A DNA stretch of 40,290 nt from Ruminococcus sp. (GTDB lineage: Bacteria > Bacillota > Clostridia > Oscillospirales > Acutalibacteraceae), in assembly GCA_004555265.1 (NCBI GenBank), contig SFIQ01000020.1, positions 1 to 40,290 of the forward strand, read 5' to 3'. How positions within the stretch are numbered: position 1 is the stretch's first letter; every line of letters begins with the position of its first letter. This document shows, in pieces, positions 6,236 to 14,104 of the stretch. Both the position numbers and the translations under genes were made by a program. The notes beneath the pieces are model-generated. The model was not told where the DNA came from. It was given only the letters and a program-made list of their open reading frames with translations, and did no database searches.

Positions 6236-7633
6236 ATGAAACAAGATGTTTTAATTATCGGCGCAGGGCCGTCGGGGATTTTCACGGCGTTGGAAATGCT
6301 CAAAAACGGCTCAAAAAAATCCATCACGATTGTGGAAAAAGGCTTGCCCGTGGAAAAGCGGAATTGCCCCAAATCCAAAACAGGGCATTGCGTCAACTGC
6401 AAGCCCGACTGCAACATTACCACCGGCTTTTCGGGCGCGGGCGCGTTCTCGGACGGGAAACTGTCGCTTTGCTATGAAGTCGGCGGCAATCTGCCCGATT
6501 TAATCGGTGCGGATTTTGCGCAGAAAATGATTGAATATACCGACAAAATTTATCTCGATTTCGGCGCGGACCCCCATGTGGAGGGCGTTGACCACCCTGA
6601 GGAAGTCAAGCGCATTCGCCTGCGCGCCATTCAGGCGGGCTTAAAATTGGTGGACTGCCCGATTCGACACCTCGGCACGGAAATGGCACAGCAGTTGTAC
6701 GGAAAAATCGAGAAATTTTTGCTCGATAACGGCGTGCAAATTCATTTTAAAACCGAATGTGTCGATTTGATTGTCGAGGACGGCGTGGCAAAAGGCGCAG
6801 TTTTGAAGCCTTGCGGCACGGAGGACGAGCGCACCGAATACGCCGACACCGTTGTGATTGCCACGGGGCGCAAGGGTGCGGATTGGCTCGAAGAAATGTG
6901 CAAAAAGCATGGCATCGAGCACCTGCCCGGTACGGTGGACATCGGCGTGCGCGTGGAAGTGCGCAACGAGGTCATGGACGAGGTCAATAAGGTGCTGTAT
7001 GAGTCGAAACTCATCGGCTACCCCGAGCCGTTCACCAATAAAGTGCGGACATTCTGCCAAAATCCCGGCGGCTTTGTCAGCCAGGAAAATTATGATAACA
7101 ACTCGCTGGCGGTGGTCAACGGCCACAGTTATAAAAATACAAAGAGCGACAACACCAACCTTGCCATTTTGTGCAGCCACAACTTCCGTGCGCCGTTTGA
7201 CGAGCCGATTCCGTACGCGAAAAAGGTCGGGGAACTCGTCAATATGCTGGCAGACGGGCACATTTTGGTACAGCGTTACGGCGATATTTTGGCGGGCAAA
7301 CGCACTTGGCCGCAGGAGTTGGCGCGCAGTAATGTCCGCCCGACGCTCCCCGACGCGGTCGCGGGTGACCTCACGGCGGCCATGCCGTACCGCACGCTGA
7401 TGAATATTATCAAATTCATTGAGGCGGTCGATAAGGTTGTGCCCGGTTTTGCGAGCGGCGAAACGCTGTTGTACGGCCCCGAAATCAAATTCTATTCCAA
7501 CCGCGTCAAAATGGACGAGAAATTCAATACGAATATCAAAGGCTTGCATTGCCTCGGCGATTCCAGCGGCTGGACGCACGGCTTGATGATGTCGAGCGTC
7601 ATGGGCGTGCTGATGGGCAGGGAACTCATTTAA
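6236..7633 (+). CDS. FAD-dependent oxidoreductase of the COG2509 type
   Basis: This encodes 465 residues, with AAGGAAG before the ATG. The N-terminal Rossmann motif is GAGPSG (residues 9-14), the VEKG strand end lies near 33-36, and a second nucleotide-binding region ends VVIATGRKGADW. A cysteine cluster C44, C52, C55, C59 followed by GFSGAGAFSDGKL is characteristic of this uncharacterised FAD-dependent dehydrogenase family. The C-terminal region GLHCLGDSSGWTHGLMMSS is a typical FAD-closing segment. The protein is soluble and cytoplasmic. The substrate is unknown; the cysteine cluster could bind a metal or act in redox. The gene stands alone behind its own promoter and an attenuator-like leader. 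Confidence 0.85.
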   Translation: MKQDVLIIGAGPSGIFTALEMLKNGSKKSITIVEKGLPVEKRNCPKSKTGHCVNCKPDCNITTGFSGAGAFSDGKLSLCYEVGGNLPDLIGADFAQKMIEYTDKIYLDFGADPHVEGVDHPEEVKRIRLRAIQAGLKLVDCPIRHLGTEMAQQLYGKIEKFLLDNGVQIHFKTECVDLIVEDGVAKGAVLKPCGTEDERTEYADTVVIATGRKGADWLEEMCKKHGIEHLPGTVDIGVRVEVRNEVMDEVNKVLYESKLIGYPEPFTNKVRTFCQNPGGFVSQENYDNNSLAVVNGHSYKNTKSDNTNLAILCSHNFRAPFDEPIPYAKKVGELVNMLADGHILVQRYGDILAGKRTWPQELARSNVRPTLPDAVAGDLTAAMPYRTLMNIIKFIEAVDKVVPGFASGETLLYGPEIKFYSNRVKMDEKFNTNIKGLHCLGDSSGWTHGLMMSSVMGVLMGRELI

Positions 7634-7950
7634 ATCTACAAACCATATACACCCTCCCTCTTAGAGGGAGGGCGGAAACGGCGGGCGATTCGTGAATCGC
7701 CCCTACGCATGAAATCAATCGTGTGCATGTAGGGCGGGGGCTTGCTCCCGCCGTTAATTCACATCAAACTCCGCGGCGGGGGCAAGCCCCCGCCCTACCC
7801 TGAAAATTTTATTCCGTTTAACATCTCTACAACCCCCAATTTGTCATCCTGAACGAAGTGAAGGATCTCAACAACTGCAATCAAAATGCCGTGAAACGAG
7901 ATGCTTCGCCTATCGGCTCAGAATGACAATCGGGCGAACGAAACAAACGC
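7634..7950. repeat. Intergenic repeats between flavoprotein and EFR1 genes
   Basis: No gene. It holds a family C palindrome CCCTCCCTC TTA GAGGGAGGG (7652-7672) and a GGGCGATTC GT GAATCGCCC hairpin (about 7683-7702). A complete family A composite lies at about 7731-7798 (GTAGGGCGGGGGC... to ...CCCCGCCCTAC). A family B unit in reverse orientation lies at 7838-7930. The first palindrome follows the stop codon closely but lacks a T-run, so a terminator role is doubtful. Confidence 0.85.
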
Positions 7951-7962
7951 GGAGGCATGTTT

Positions 7963-8730
7963 ATGATTTTTTATTTTACGGGCACGGGCAACAGCCGCTT
8001 TGCCGCCGAAACCGTCGGCAAGGCGCTTGCGGAAACGCCGATTTCCGTTAATGATTTGATGCGGGATACTGCCTGCGCGACAGGTGGGGATTATGTTTCC
8101 GAAACCCCGTTTGTATTTGTCTCCCCAACCTATGCGTGGCGCCTTCCGCGCGTGATGGAGAAGTTTGTGCGCGAAAACACCTTTTCCGGTTGCGGCGACG
8201 CCTATTTTTTGATGACCTGCGGCGACAGTATCGGCGCGGCGGGGCGGTATTTGCAGGCTTTATGCCGCGAAAAAGGGGTAAACTTCCGCGGCGTGCAAAA
8301 AATCGTCATGCCCGAAAATTATATTGCGATGTTTTCCGCGCCCGAAAAGGCAGAGGCACAAAAAATCATTGCAAATGCGGAGTCGGTGCTCAAAACAGCC
8401 GCCGAAACCATTCGCGCGCGTGCGGATTTCCCCGCACAAAAAATCGGGGCATTTGATCGCCTGTACAGCGGCGCGGTCAATACGGTTTTTTACAAGTTGT
8501 TTGTTTCGGCAAAGGGCTTTTATGTAACAGACGCGTGCGTTTCCTGCGGGCAATGTGTGAAAAACTGCCCGTTAAACAATATAAAACTGCGCAACGGCAA
8601 GCCCGTTTGGGGCGCGGACTGTACGCATTGTATGGCGTGCATTTGCCACTGCCCCAAAGAGGCGATTGAATATAAAAACAAATCCAAAGGGCAACCGCGC
8701 TATACCGCGGAAAAGACCTTGAAAAAATAA
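7963..8730 (+). CDS. EFR1-family flavodoxin-ferredoxin fusion protein
   Basis: This encodes 255 residues from the ATG at 7963. GGAGG lies 7 bases before it, while the ATG two codons earlier is only 1 base from GGAGG. The N-terminal flavodoxin-like domain (about 1-150) begins IFYFTGTGNSRFAA, the FMN phosphate-binding loop, with further flavodoxin features at SPTYAWRLP and MTCGDSIG. The C-terminal part has two 4Fe-4S motifs: CVSCGQCVKNCP (192-203) and CTHCMACICHCP (220-231). Proteins of this architecture are predicted electron carriers in anaerobic Clostridia, moving electrons between flavin and iron-sulfur clusters. Partner enzymes are not encoded next to it. It seems to be a single-gene unit between repeats and the next promoter. 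Confidence 0.88.
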   Translation: MIFYFTGTGNSRFAAETVGKALAETPISVNDLMRDTACATGGDYVSETPFVFVSPTYAWRLPRVMEKFVRENTFSGCGDAYFLMTCGDSIGAAGRYLQALCREKGVNFRGVQKIVMPENYIAMFSAPEKAEAQKIIANAESVLKTAAETIRARADFPAQKIGAFDRLYSGAVNTVFYKLFVSAKGFYVTDACVSCGQCVKNCPLNNIKLRNGKPVWGADCTHCMACICHCPKEAIEYKNKSKGQPRYTAEKTLKK

Positions 8731-8756
8731 AAACAAAGAAACGAAAAGGGGCGCCG

Positions 8757-8780
8757 AAAAGCGTTCCTTTTTCGCTTTTT
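8757..8780 (+). terminator. Possible weak terminator after the EFR1 gene
   Basis: AAAAGCG, a nine-base loop, and CGCTTTTTG form a short stem running into T residues, 26 bases after the stop codon. It is a weak stem but well placed before the next promoter. Confidence 0.4.
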
Positions 8781-8793
8781 GTATGGCTTTTCA

Positions 8794-8822
8794 TTGACAT
8801 ATATTGCCGAATATCTTATAAT
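8794..8822 (+). promoter_or_regulatory. Consensus sigma-A promoter of the D-aspartate ligase operon
   Basis: TTGACA (8794-8799), exactly 17 bp, TATAAT (8817-8822): a perfect match to the vegetative consensus. Transcription should start near 8829, leaving a leader of about 70 bases with strong secondary structure. Confidence 0.85.
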
Positions 8823-8838
8823 AACAAGATAAATACTA

Positions 8839-8880
8839 TTTCTGTAAGTATGCCCGTTTTGCGGCTTACAGAAAGGGCAT
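8839..8880 (+). promoter_or_regulatory. Leader with two competing helices before the D-Asp ligase gene
   Basis: TTTCTGTAAG (8839-8848) pairs perfectly with CTTACAGAAA (8865-8874). In the loop ATGCCC (8850-8855) is perfectly complementary to GGGCAT (8875-8880), directly after the first stem. A simultaneous pseudoknot with all pairs is sterically difficult because no bases link the two 3' arms, so the helices are probably alternatives. The ribosome site (GAAGG) is 10-15 bases further on. This is the geometry of a translational switch; no known class recognised. Confidence 0.5.
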
Positions 8881-8901
8881 TTCAGAAAAGAAGGTAGTTT
8901 T

Positions 8902-10113
8902 ATGCAGTTTGAAGAACGCGAATTTTTACCCGTCATTTTGGGCGCGGATATTACCGCCTATTCGCTCGCGCGCAGTTTCCACGAGGAATACCGTATCAAA
9001 TCGTTGGTGCTGAGTATGTCCGAGGGCGGTTATATTGCCAATTCCGATATTATCGAAAACCGCGTGTTCCCGGGGCTTGAAAAAAAGGAAGTCCTCATTG
9101 AACGGCTTTTGGAGGTCGGCAGGGAATTTGAGGGCAAAAAGAAATTGATTGTATTGGGGTGCGGGGATTGGTATGTCCGCGCGCTTATAGAGAGCAAGGA
9201 GATTTTAAAGCCCTATTACATTGTGCCTTATATCGACGAAGAACTGCTCAATAAAATTGTGCTCAAAGATAAATTCTACGAGATTTTCGAGGAATTGGGG
9301 CTGGACTACCCGAAAACCTATGTGTACGAATGCGGCAAAGAAAACGACCTGAAATTCGATTTCGACTATCCTGTGATTGCCAAACCCGCCAACAGCGCGA
9401 TGTACCACTATGCCAAATTCCCCGGGAAAAAGAAAGTGTTCAGTTTCGACACCGAAGAAGAGTTGCGCGCCATGCTCCGAAATCTCGAACAGTCGAGTTA
9501 TGACTACAAATTCTTAATTCAGGATAAAATCCCCGGCGACGACACCTATATGCGCGTGCTGACCTGTTACTGCGACCAAAATTCCAAAGTGCGCTTTGCA
9601 TCTCTCGGCAGAACGCTGTTGGAGGACCACACCCCGTCGGCGATTGGCAACCCCGTGGCGATTATCAACGAAGTCAATCCCGAAATCGTGGCGGCGGCAA
9701 CCAAATTTTTGGAACACATCGGTTATGTCGGTTTTGCAAATTTCGACATCAAATATGACCGCCGTGACGGCAAATACAAATTCTTTGAAATCAATGTGCG
9801 CTTGGGGCGCAGTAACTTCTATGTGACGGGCAGCGGCTTTAATACCGTGAAATGGATTGTGGACGATTATATTTATCACAATTTGCCCGAATACACCGTG
9901 GCGGACAACATCAATTTGTATACCGTTGTGCCAAAAGGCGTAATTCTAAAATATGTTTCCGATGAGGACCTCAAAAAACAGGCAAAAGCACTCTTTAAAG
10001 CGGGCAAGGTTTCGTTCCCGCTTCTGTATGACGCAGACAAAAATGTGAAACACAATTTCTATGCGCGTGCGGCGCTTTTAAATCAGTACCGCAAATTCTA
10101 CAAGTATTTTTAA
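8902..10113 (+). CDS. ATP-grasp D-aspartate ligase-like enzyme (peptidoglycan cross-bridge)
   Basis: This encodes 403 residues. The protein opens with REFLPVILGADITAYSLARS and continues with YYIVPYIDEELLNK and FYEIFEELGLDYPKTYV. ATP-grasp landmarks follow: PVIAKPANS, LIQDKIPGDDTYMRVL, GFANFDIKYDRRDGKYKFFEINVRLGR shortened here to FDIKYD and FFEINVRLGRSN (metal-binding Glu and Asn). The order, spacing and length match, from memory, the Enterococcus faecium D-aspartate ligase Aslfm (COG3919 group). That enzyme adds D-Asp through its beta-carboxyl to the Lys side chain of the peptidoglycan precursor. The next genes encode an Asp/Glu racemase, which would supply D-Asp, and an asparagine synthetase. 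It is cytoplasmic and is the first gene after a consensus promoter and a structured leader. A related amino-acid ligase with another substrate is the alternative. Confidence 0.75.
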   Translation: MQFEEREFLPVILGADITAYSLARSFHEEYRIKSLVLSMSEGGYIANSDIIENRVFPGLEKKEVLIERLLEVGREFEGKKKLIVLGCGDWYVRALIESKEILKPYYIVPYIDEELLNKIVLKDKFYEIFEELGLDYPKTYVYECGKENDLKFDFDYPVIAKPANSAMYHYAKFPGKKKVFSFDTEEELRAMLRNLEQSSYDYKFLIQDKIPGDDTYMRVLTCYCDQNSKVRFASLGRTLLEDHTPSAIGNPVAIINEVNPEIVAAATKFLEHIGYVGFANFDIKYDRRDGKYKFFEINVRLGRSNFYVTGSGFNTVKWIVDDYIYHNLPEYTVADNINLYTVVPKGVILKYVSDEDLKKQAKALFKAGKVSFPLLYDADKNVKHNFYARAALLNQYRKFYKYF

Positions 10114-10128
10114 CGAAAGGCAAAGTTT

Positions 10129-10848
10129 ATGGAGGAAAAGGTTTTAGGGGTGCTCGGGGGCGTCGGCCCGCTTGCCACCATCTATTTTGCGGATTTGGTT
10201 ATCAAAATGACCGACGCGAAAACCGACCAGGAGCATATTGCGATGATTATTTTAAATCACGCGTCTATCCCTGACCGCACCGAATATATTTTGGATAACA
10301 AAAAGCCCAACCCTCTGCCCGTGATGATTGCAGACGCGCAAAAACTCGAAAAAGACGGCGCGGATTATATCGTCATTCCCTGCAACACCGCGCACTATTT
10401 CTTTGATGAAATTCAAAAAAGCGTGCGCGTGCCGATTATCAATATTTTGGAAGAAACCGTCCGTTACGCCGAAAAAACCGTGCCGAATTTGAAGTGCTTA
10501 GGCATTTTGGCAACCGAGGGTACGGTCATTTCGGGGGCGTATCAAAATATCATCGAAAAGCACGGGTTAGACTTCCGCGTGCCGAGCGAGGAAGACCAAA
10601 AATCGCTGATGCATATTATCTATGATGAGGTGAAAGCGGGCGAAAAGGTGGACATCTGCGAGTTTTTGCGGATTGTCGGGGAACTGAAAAAAATGGGCTG
10701 TGACGCGGTGATTTTGGGCTGTACGGAACTGTCGGTCATCAAAAAAGATTTTAATTTGTCGCGGCACGATATTGTGGATTCTATGGAGTGTTTGGCGCGC
10801 GCGAGCATTTCGCTTTGCGGCAAACCCATTAAAGCAGAACAAAAATAA
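10129..10848 (+). CDS. racD: Aspartate/glutamate racemase family protein
   Basis: This encodes 239 residues, starting 15 bases after the ligase gene with GAAAGG before the ATG. It is a cofactor-independent racemase of the Asp/Glu racemase superfamily. The GVLGGVGPLAT motif near the N terminus and the two catalytic cysteines C85 (IPCNTAHYF) and C198 (LGCTELS) are both present, in the usual positions for two-base chemistry. Length is normal for aspartate racemases. Placement between a D-Asp ligase-like enzyme and an asparagine synthetase favours aspartate over glutamate as substrate. In E. faecium and lactic acid bacteria the aspartate racemase gene likewise accompanies the D-Asp ligase. Substrate choice is inferred from context. 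Confidence 0.85.
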   Translation: MEEKVLGVLGGVGPLATIYFADLVIKMTDAKTDQEHIAMIILNHASIPDRTEYILDNKKPNPLPVMIADAQKLEKDGADYIVIPCNTAHYFFDEIQKSVRVPIINILEETVRYAEKTVPNLKCLGILATEGTVISGAYQNIIEKHGLDFRVPSEEDQKSLMHIIYDEVKAGEKVDICEFLRIVGELKKMGCDAVILGCTELSVIKKDFNLSRHDIVDSMECLARASISLCGKPIKAEQK

Positions 10849-10879
10849 ATTTATTCAGAAATCAAATGAGGAAAAGCGT

Positions 10880-12724
10880 ATGTGCGGATTTGTCGGCTAT
10901 GTAAACGCCACCGAGGATACCAACGAAAATCAAAAAATTATTAAAGCCATGGCGGACAGAATTGTCCACCGCGGCCCCGACCAGGACGATTATTATGTAG
11001 ACAGCGGCGTGTCGCTGGGCTTTCGGCGACTGAGCATTATCGACCTTGCGGGCGGCAGTCAGCCGATTTTAAATGAGGACGGCACAAAAGTGCTCGTATT
11101 TAACGGCGAGATTTATAACTATCAGCCCCTGCGCGAGGAATTGCTTTTAAAAGGGCACACCTTTAAAACCGAAACCGACTCCGAAGTGCTGTTGCACGGG
11201 TATGAGGAATGGGGCAAGGATTTGCTTATGCGCCTGCGCGGGATGTTTGCCTTTGTCATATGGGACAAACGCGAACGAAAACTGTTCGGCGCGCGCGATA
11301 TTTTCGGCATCAAGCCGTTTTTCTATTACTTAAACGAGGGTAATTTCCTGTTCGGTTCGGAAATCAAATCCTTTTTGTCCAATCCCTTGTTCAAAAAGGA
11401 GTTAAACATTGACCGCCTACCCGAATACCTTTGTTTTGAGTACATTCCGAACACCGAAACGATGTTCAAAAATGTGTATAAAATGGAACCCGGCGCCTAC
11501 TTTGAATGGCAAAACGGGCAGTTTACAACTGCGCGCTATTTTACGCCCGAATACGATATTGACAACAGCAAAACGCTTCGTGATTGGGAAACGCTGATTG
11601 ACGAAGCCTTCAAAGACTCCACCAAGGCGCACGGCATTGCCGATGTTGAGGTCGGGTGCTTCCTGTCCAGCGGCGTGGATTCGAGTTATGTGGTGCACGA
11701 AATGGCGAAGCGCAACGATGTGAAGACTTTTTCCGTCGGGTATGCGGAGGAAAAATATTCCGAACTCTCCGCCGCCGAGGAATTTGCCAAAACCGAGGGC
11801 GTGCGCAATTACACCAAAAAAATTACCGCCGAGGAATACTTTGCCGTCACCCCGATGGTGCAGTATTATATGGACGAACCGTTGCCGAACCCCTCTGCCA
11901 TCGCGCTGTATTTCCTTGCCAATCTTGCAAGCGAACAGGTCAAGGTCGTGCTGTCGGGCGAGGGCGCGGACGAACTGTTCGGCGGCTATCATTACTACCG
12001 CGAGCCGCTGGATTTTGAAAAGTATATGAAATTGCCGCTCGGGATTCGCAAAGCGGCGGCGGGCTTGGCGGCGAAAATGCCGAATTTCCACGGCAAGCGC
12101 TTTTTGGTGCGCGGCAGTCACCCGATTGAGGAACGCTACATTCGCAACAACTATGTGTTTAACCACAGCGATGTCAATAAAATTCTGGCACAGAATATCG
12201 AGTCGAAAGACCCGTCTTACTACACAAAGCCCTTTTTTGACGAGGTGAAAACCGAGGACGACATCACCAAAATGCAGTATGTCGATATTCGCACCTGGCT
12301 TGTGCAGGATATTCTGGTCAAAGCCGACCGTATGAGTATGGCGAATTCTTTGGAATTGCGCGTGCCGTTTTTGGACCGCGAAATGTTAAAACTCGCGTTG
12401 CAAATTCCGTCTTGCTACCGCGTCAACCGCGAAACCACCAAATTGGCATTGCGCGGCGCGGCGGCGAAGCAACTGCCCGAAAAAACCGCAAAAATGCGCA
12501 AAACGGGCTTTTTAACGCCGCTCAATGACTGGCTCAGACGCGACGAATTTTACAGCCAAGTGAAAGAGAAGTTTTTGAGCGAGACCGCAAAGCAATTCTT
12601 TAACCAAAAATACATTATGAAACTGCTTGATGACCACAAGGCGGGCGCGGCGCACAATATGAAAAAGGTGTGGTCGATTTATTGTTTTATTTTGTGGTAT
12701 GAAAAGTATTTTATCGAAAATTAA
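10880..12724 (+). CDS. asnB: Glutamine-hydrolysing asparagine synthetase (AsnB/AsnH type)
   Basis: This encodes 614 residues. The ATG at 10880 is chosen over upstream starts because class II glutamine amidotransferases need Cys at position 2 as N-terminal nucleophile, and the protein begins MCGFVGYV. The glutaminase domain (about 2-210) shows VHRGPD, FNGEIYNY and a TDSEVLLHGYEEWG stretch. The synthetase domain (about 235-600) has the ATP pyrophosphatase loop SSGVDSS near 263 and SGEGADELFGGYHYY. It transfers ammonia from glutamine to an aspartyl beta-carboxyl. In the general case it makes asparagine. Behind a D-Asp ligase and a racemase it more likely resembles lactococcal AsnH, which amidates D-Asp in the cell wall to D-Asn. 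Confidence 0.88.
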   Translation: MCGFVGYVNATEDTNENQKIIKAMADRIVHRGPDQDDYYVDSGVSLGFRRLSIIDLAGGSQPILNEDGTKVLVFNGEIYNYQPLREELLLKGHTFKTETDSEVLLHGYEEWGKDLLMRLRGMFAFVIWDKRERKLFGARDIFGIKPFFYYLNEGNFLFGSEIKSFLSNPLFKKELNIDRLPEYLCFEYIPNTETMFKNVYKMEPGAYFEWQNGQFTTARYFTPEYDIDNSKTLRDWETLIDEAFKDSTKAHGIADVEVGCFLSSGVDSSYVVHEMAKRNDVKTFSVGYAEEKYSELSAAEEFAKTEGVRNYTKKITAEEYFAVTPMVQYYMDEPLPNPSAIALYFLANLASEQVKVVLSGEGADELFGGYHYYREPLDFEKYMKLPLGIRKAAAGLAAKMPNFHGKRFLVRGSHPIEERYIRNNYVFNHSDVNKILAQNIESKDPSYYTKPFFDEVKTEDDITKMQYVDIRTWLVQDILVKADRMSMANSLELRVPFLDREMLKLALQIPSCYRVNRETTKLALRGAAAKQLPEKTAKMRKTGFLTPLNDWLRRDEFYSQVKEKFLSETAKQFFNQKYIMKLLDDHKAGAAHNMKKVWSIYCFILWYEKYFIEN

Positions 12725-12733
12725 GAGGGATTT

Positions 12734-13462
12734 ATGGGCTGTGTAAAACGATTGATTTTGCCGCATGCGTTTAATGTTCGTGATTTGGGCGGCTTTATGA
12801 CAAAAGACGGCAAAACCGTCCGCTGGCAAAAACTGTACCGTGCCGACGCGCTTTGCGCGCTGACCGAAGCGGAATGGCAAACGCTTTTTGACGGCGGCGT
12901 GCGCACCGTGGTGGATTTGCGAAGCCGTTCCGAAACCGAAATGATGCCCGACCGCGTGCCGGCGGGGATTTCGTGGGTGCACTGCCCCTTACAGGCGGAG
13001 GATATGGATTTCCAAAATCTCGACGAGGGCGCGATGGCGTCGTTTCGCCGCAGTATGGCGGAAAGTTATACCGATATGGTTACGAAAACGCCGCAATTAC
13101 TTGCAAAAGCGCTTTGCACCGTGGCAGACGGCGTACAGCACGGCGCGGTGATTTTTCATTGTACCGCGGGCAAAGACCGCACGGGGGTGCTTGCCGCGTC
13201 GATTTTACATTTGTTGGGCGCGTATAACGATGATATTCTTGCCGACTATATGGTGTCGGAACTGTATAACCGCGGCGGGGTACAGCGCGTGGCGCACACC
13301 TTGCCGAATTTCCAAGATTTGTTGCCGTTGCTTTCCTCCGTGCCCGAAAATATGGAGCCGCTGTTGGCGTTTTTTCAGGAAAACGATTTCCCCGCGCTGT
13401 TGGCGGAACACGGCTTCGGCGAGGCGCATTTACAAACGCTTCGCGCAGAACTGCTCGGGTAA
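12734..13462 (+). CDS. Tyrosine/dual-specificity-type protein phosphatase (Y_phosphatase3)
   Basis: This encodes 242 residues starting 9 bases after asnB. The early motif FNVRDLGGF and the strand VVDLRSRSE are typical of the bacterial Y_phosphatase3/LipA-type phosphatases. The catalytic P-loop HCTAGKDRTG places the nucleophile at C143 and the phosphate-binding arginine at R149. There is no signal peptide, so the enzyme is cytoplasmic. Members of this family act on phosphotyrosine or on phosphoinositide-like substrates; the substrate here is unknown. Tight spacing suggests cotranscription with the cross-bridge genes, but a functional link is not shown by the sequence. Confidence 0.85.
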   Translation: MGCVKRLILPHAFNVRDLGGFMTKDGKTVRWQKLYRADALCALTEAEWQTLFDGGVRTVVDLRSRSETEMMPDRVPAGISWVHCPLQAEDMDFQNLDEGAMASFRRSMAESYTDMVTKTPQLLAKALCTVADGVQHGAVIFHCTAGKDRTGVLAASILHLLGAYNDDILADYMVSELYNRGGVQRVAHTLPNFQDLLPLLSSVPENMEPLLAFFQENDFPALLAEHGFGEAHLQTLRAELLG

Positions 13463-13495
13463 CGGCGTACATATCCGTAAAAAGGAGGGTGCCGT

Positions 13496-14104
13496 ATGAA
13501 AATTATCGACATTTCCAACGATTTATTGACTGCCGAGGTCTACGAGGGTGACCCCGTGCCGGAACTTACACCCGTTTGTACCCTCGAAAACGGCGATTAT
13601 TACAATTTGAACGCGCTGTATGCGGGGCTGCACAACGGCACGCACATGGACGCGCCCTTGCATTTTTTAGACGGCGGGCAGGACATCGCCGCCGTACCTT
13701 TAGAAACCTGTATCGGTCCTTGCCGCGTGTTGGAGGTTTCACCGGGCATTATCACGGGGGAACTTGTCGAAAATTCCTTTCCGCGCGGTGTAGAGCGTTT
13801 GTTGATTAAGTCCGGCGGGCGCGCATATATCCACGACTCTGCCGCCGAGGCGCTGGTGTATTACGGTTGTAAACTGGTCGGCACAGACGGGCTGACGGTC
13901 GAACCGCCGCACAGCACGGGTGCAACGCACCGCGCTTTTTGCAATGAAAATGTGGTGTTGCTGGAGGGCTTAAATTTATCCGAAGCCAAAAACGGGGAAT
14001 ACTTCCTCATTGCGCCGCCTGTCAAAATCGGCGGGGCGGAGGCCGCGTTTACCCGTGCGCTGTTGATTTCCGATTATATTTTTTGGAGTGGTAAAACAAA
14101 TTGA
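13496..14104 (+). CDS. Cyclase-family metal-dependent hydrolase (kynurenine formamidase-like)
   Basis: This encodes 202 residues, with AAAGGAGGG before the ATG. The defining motif HNGTHMDAPLHF (H46, H50, D52, H56) is the metal-binding HxGTHxDxPxH signature of the cyclase family (PF04199), which includes bacterial kynurenine formamidase and isatin hydrolase. A second half with TGATHRAF and a C-terminal LNLSEAKNGEYFLIAPPVKIGG also fits. No other tryptophan-degradation gene is near, so kynurenine formamidase is only a resemblance; the true substrate may be another amide or cyclic ester. Its stop codon overlaps the next gene's TTG start. Confidence 0.82.
   Translation: MKIIDISNDLLTAEVYEGDPVPELTPVCTLENGDYYNLNALYAGLHNGTHMDAPLHFLDGGQDIAAVPLETCIGPCRVLEVSPGIITGELVENSFPRGVERLLIKSGGRAYIHDSAAEALVYYGCKLVGTDGLTVEPPHSTGATHRAFCNENVVLLEGLNLSEAKNGEYFLIAPPVKIGGAEAAFTRALLISDYIFWSGKTN

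Noticed and set aside
6641..7579. 312-codon minus-strand frame inside the COG2509 gene
   Set aside because: The plus-strand product has clear FAD motifs; the antisense frame has no ribosome site and no recognisable domain.
11417..12166. 249-codon minus-strand frame inside asnB
   Set aside because: Shadow frame opposite a fully motif-supported asparagine synthetase.
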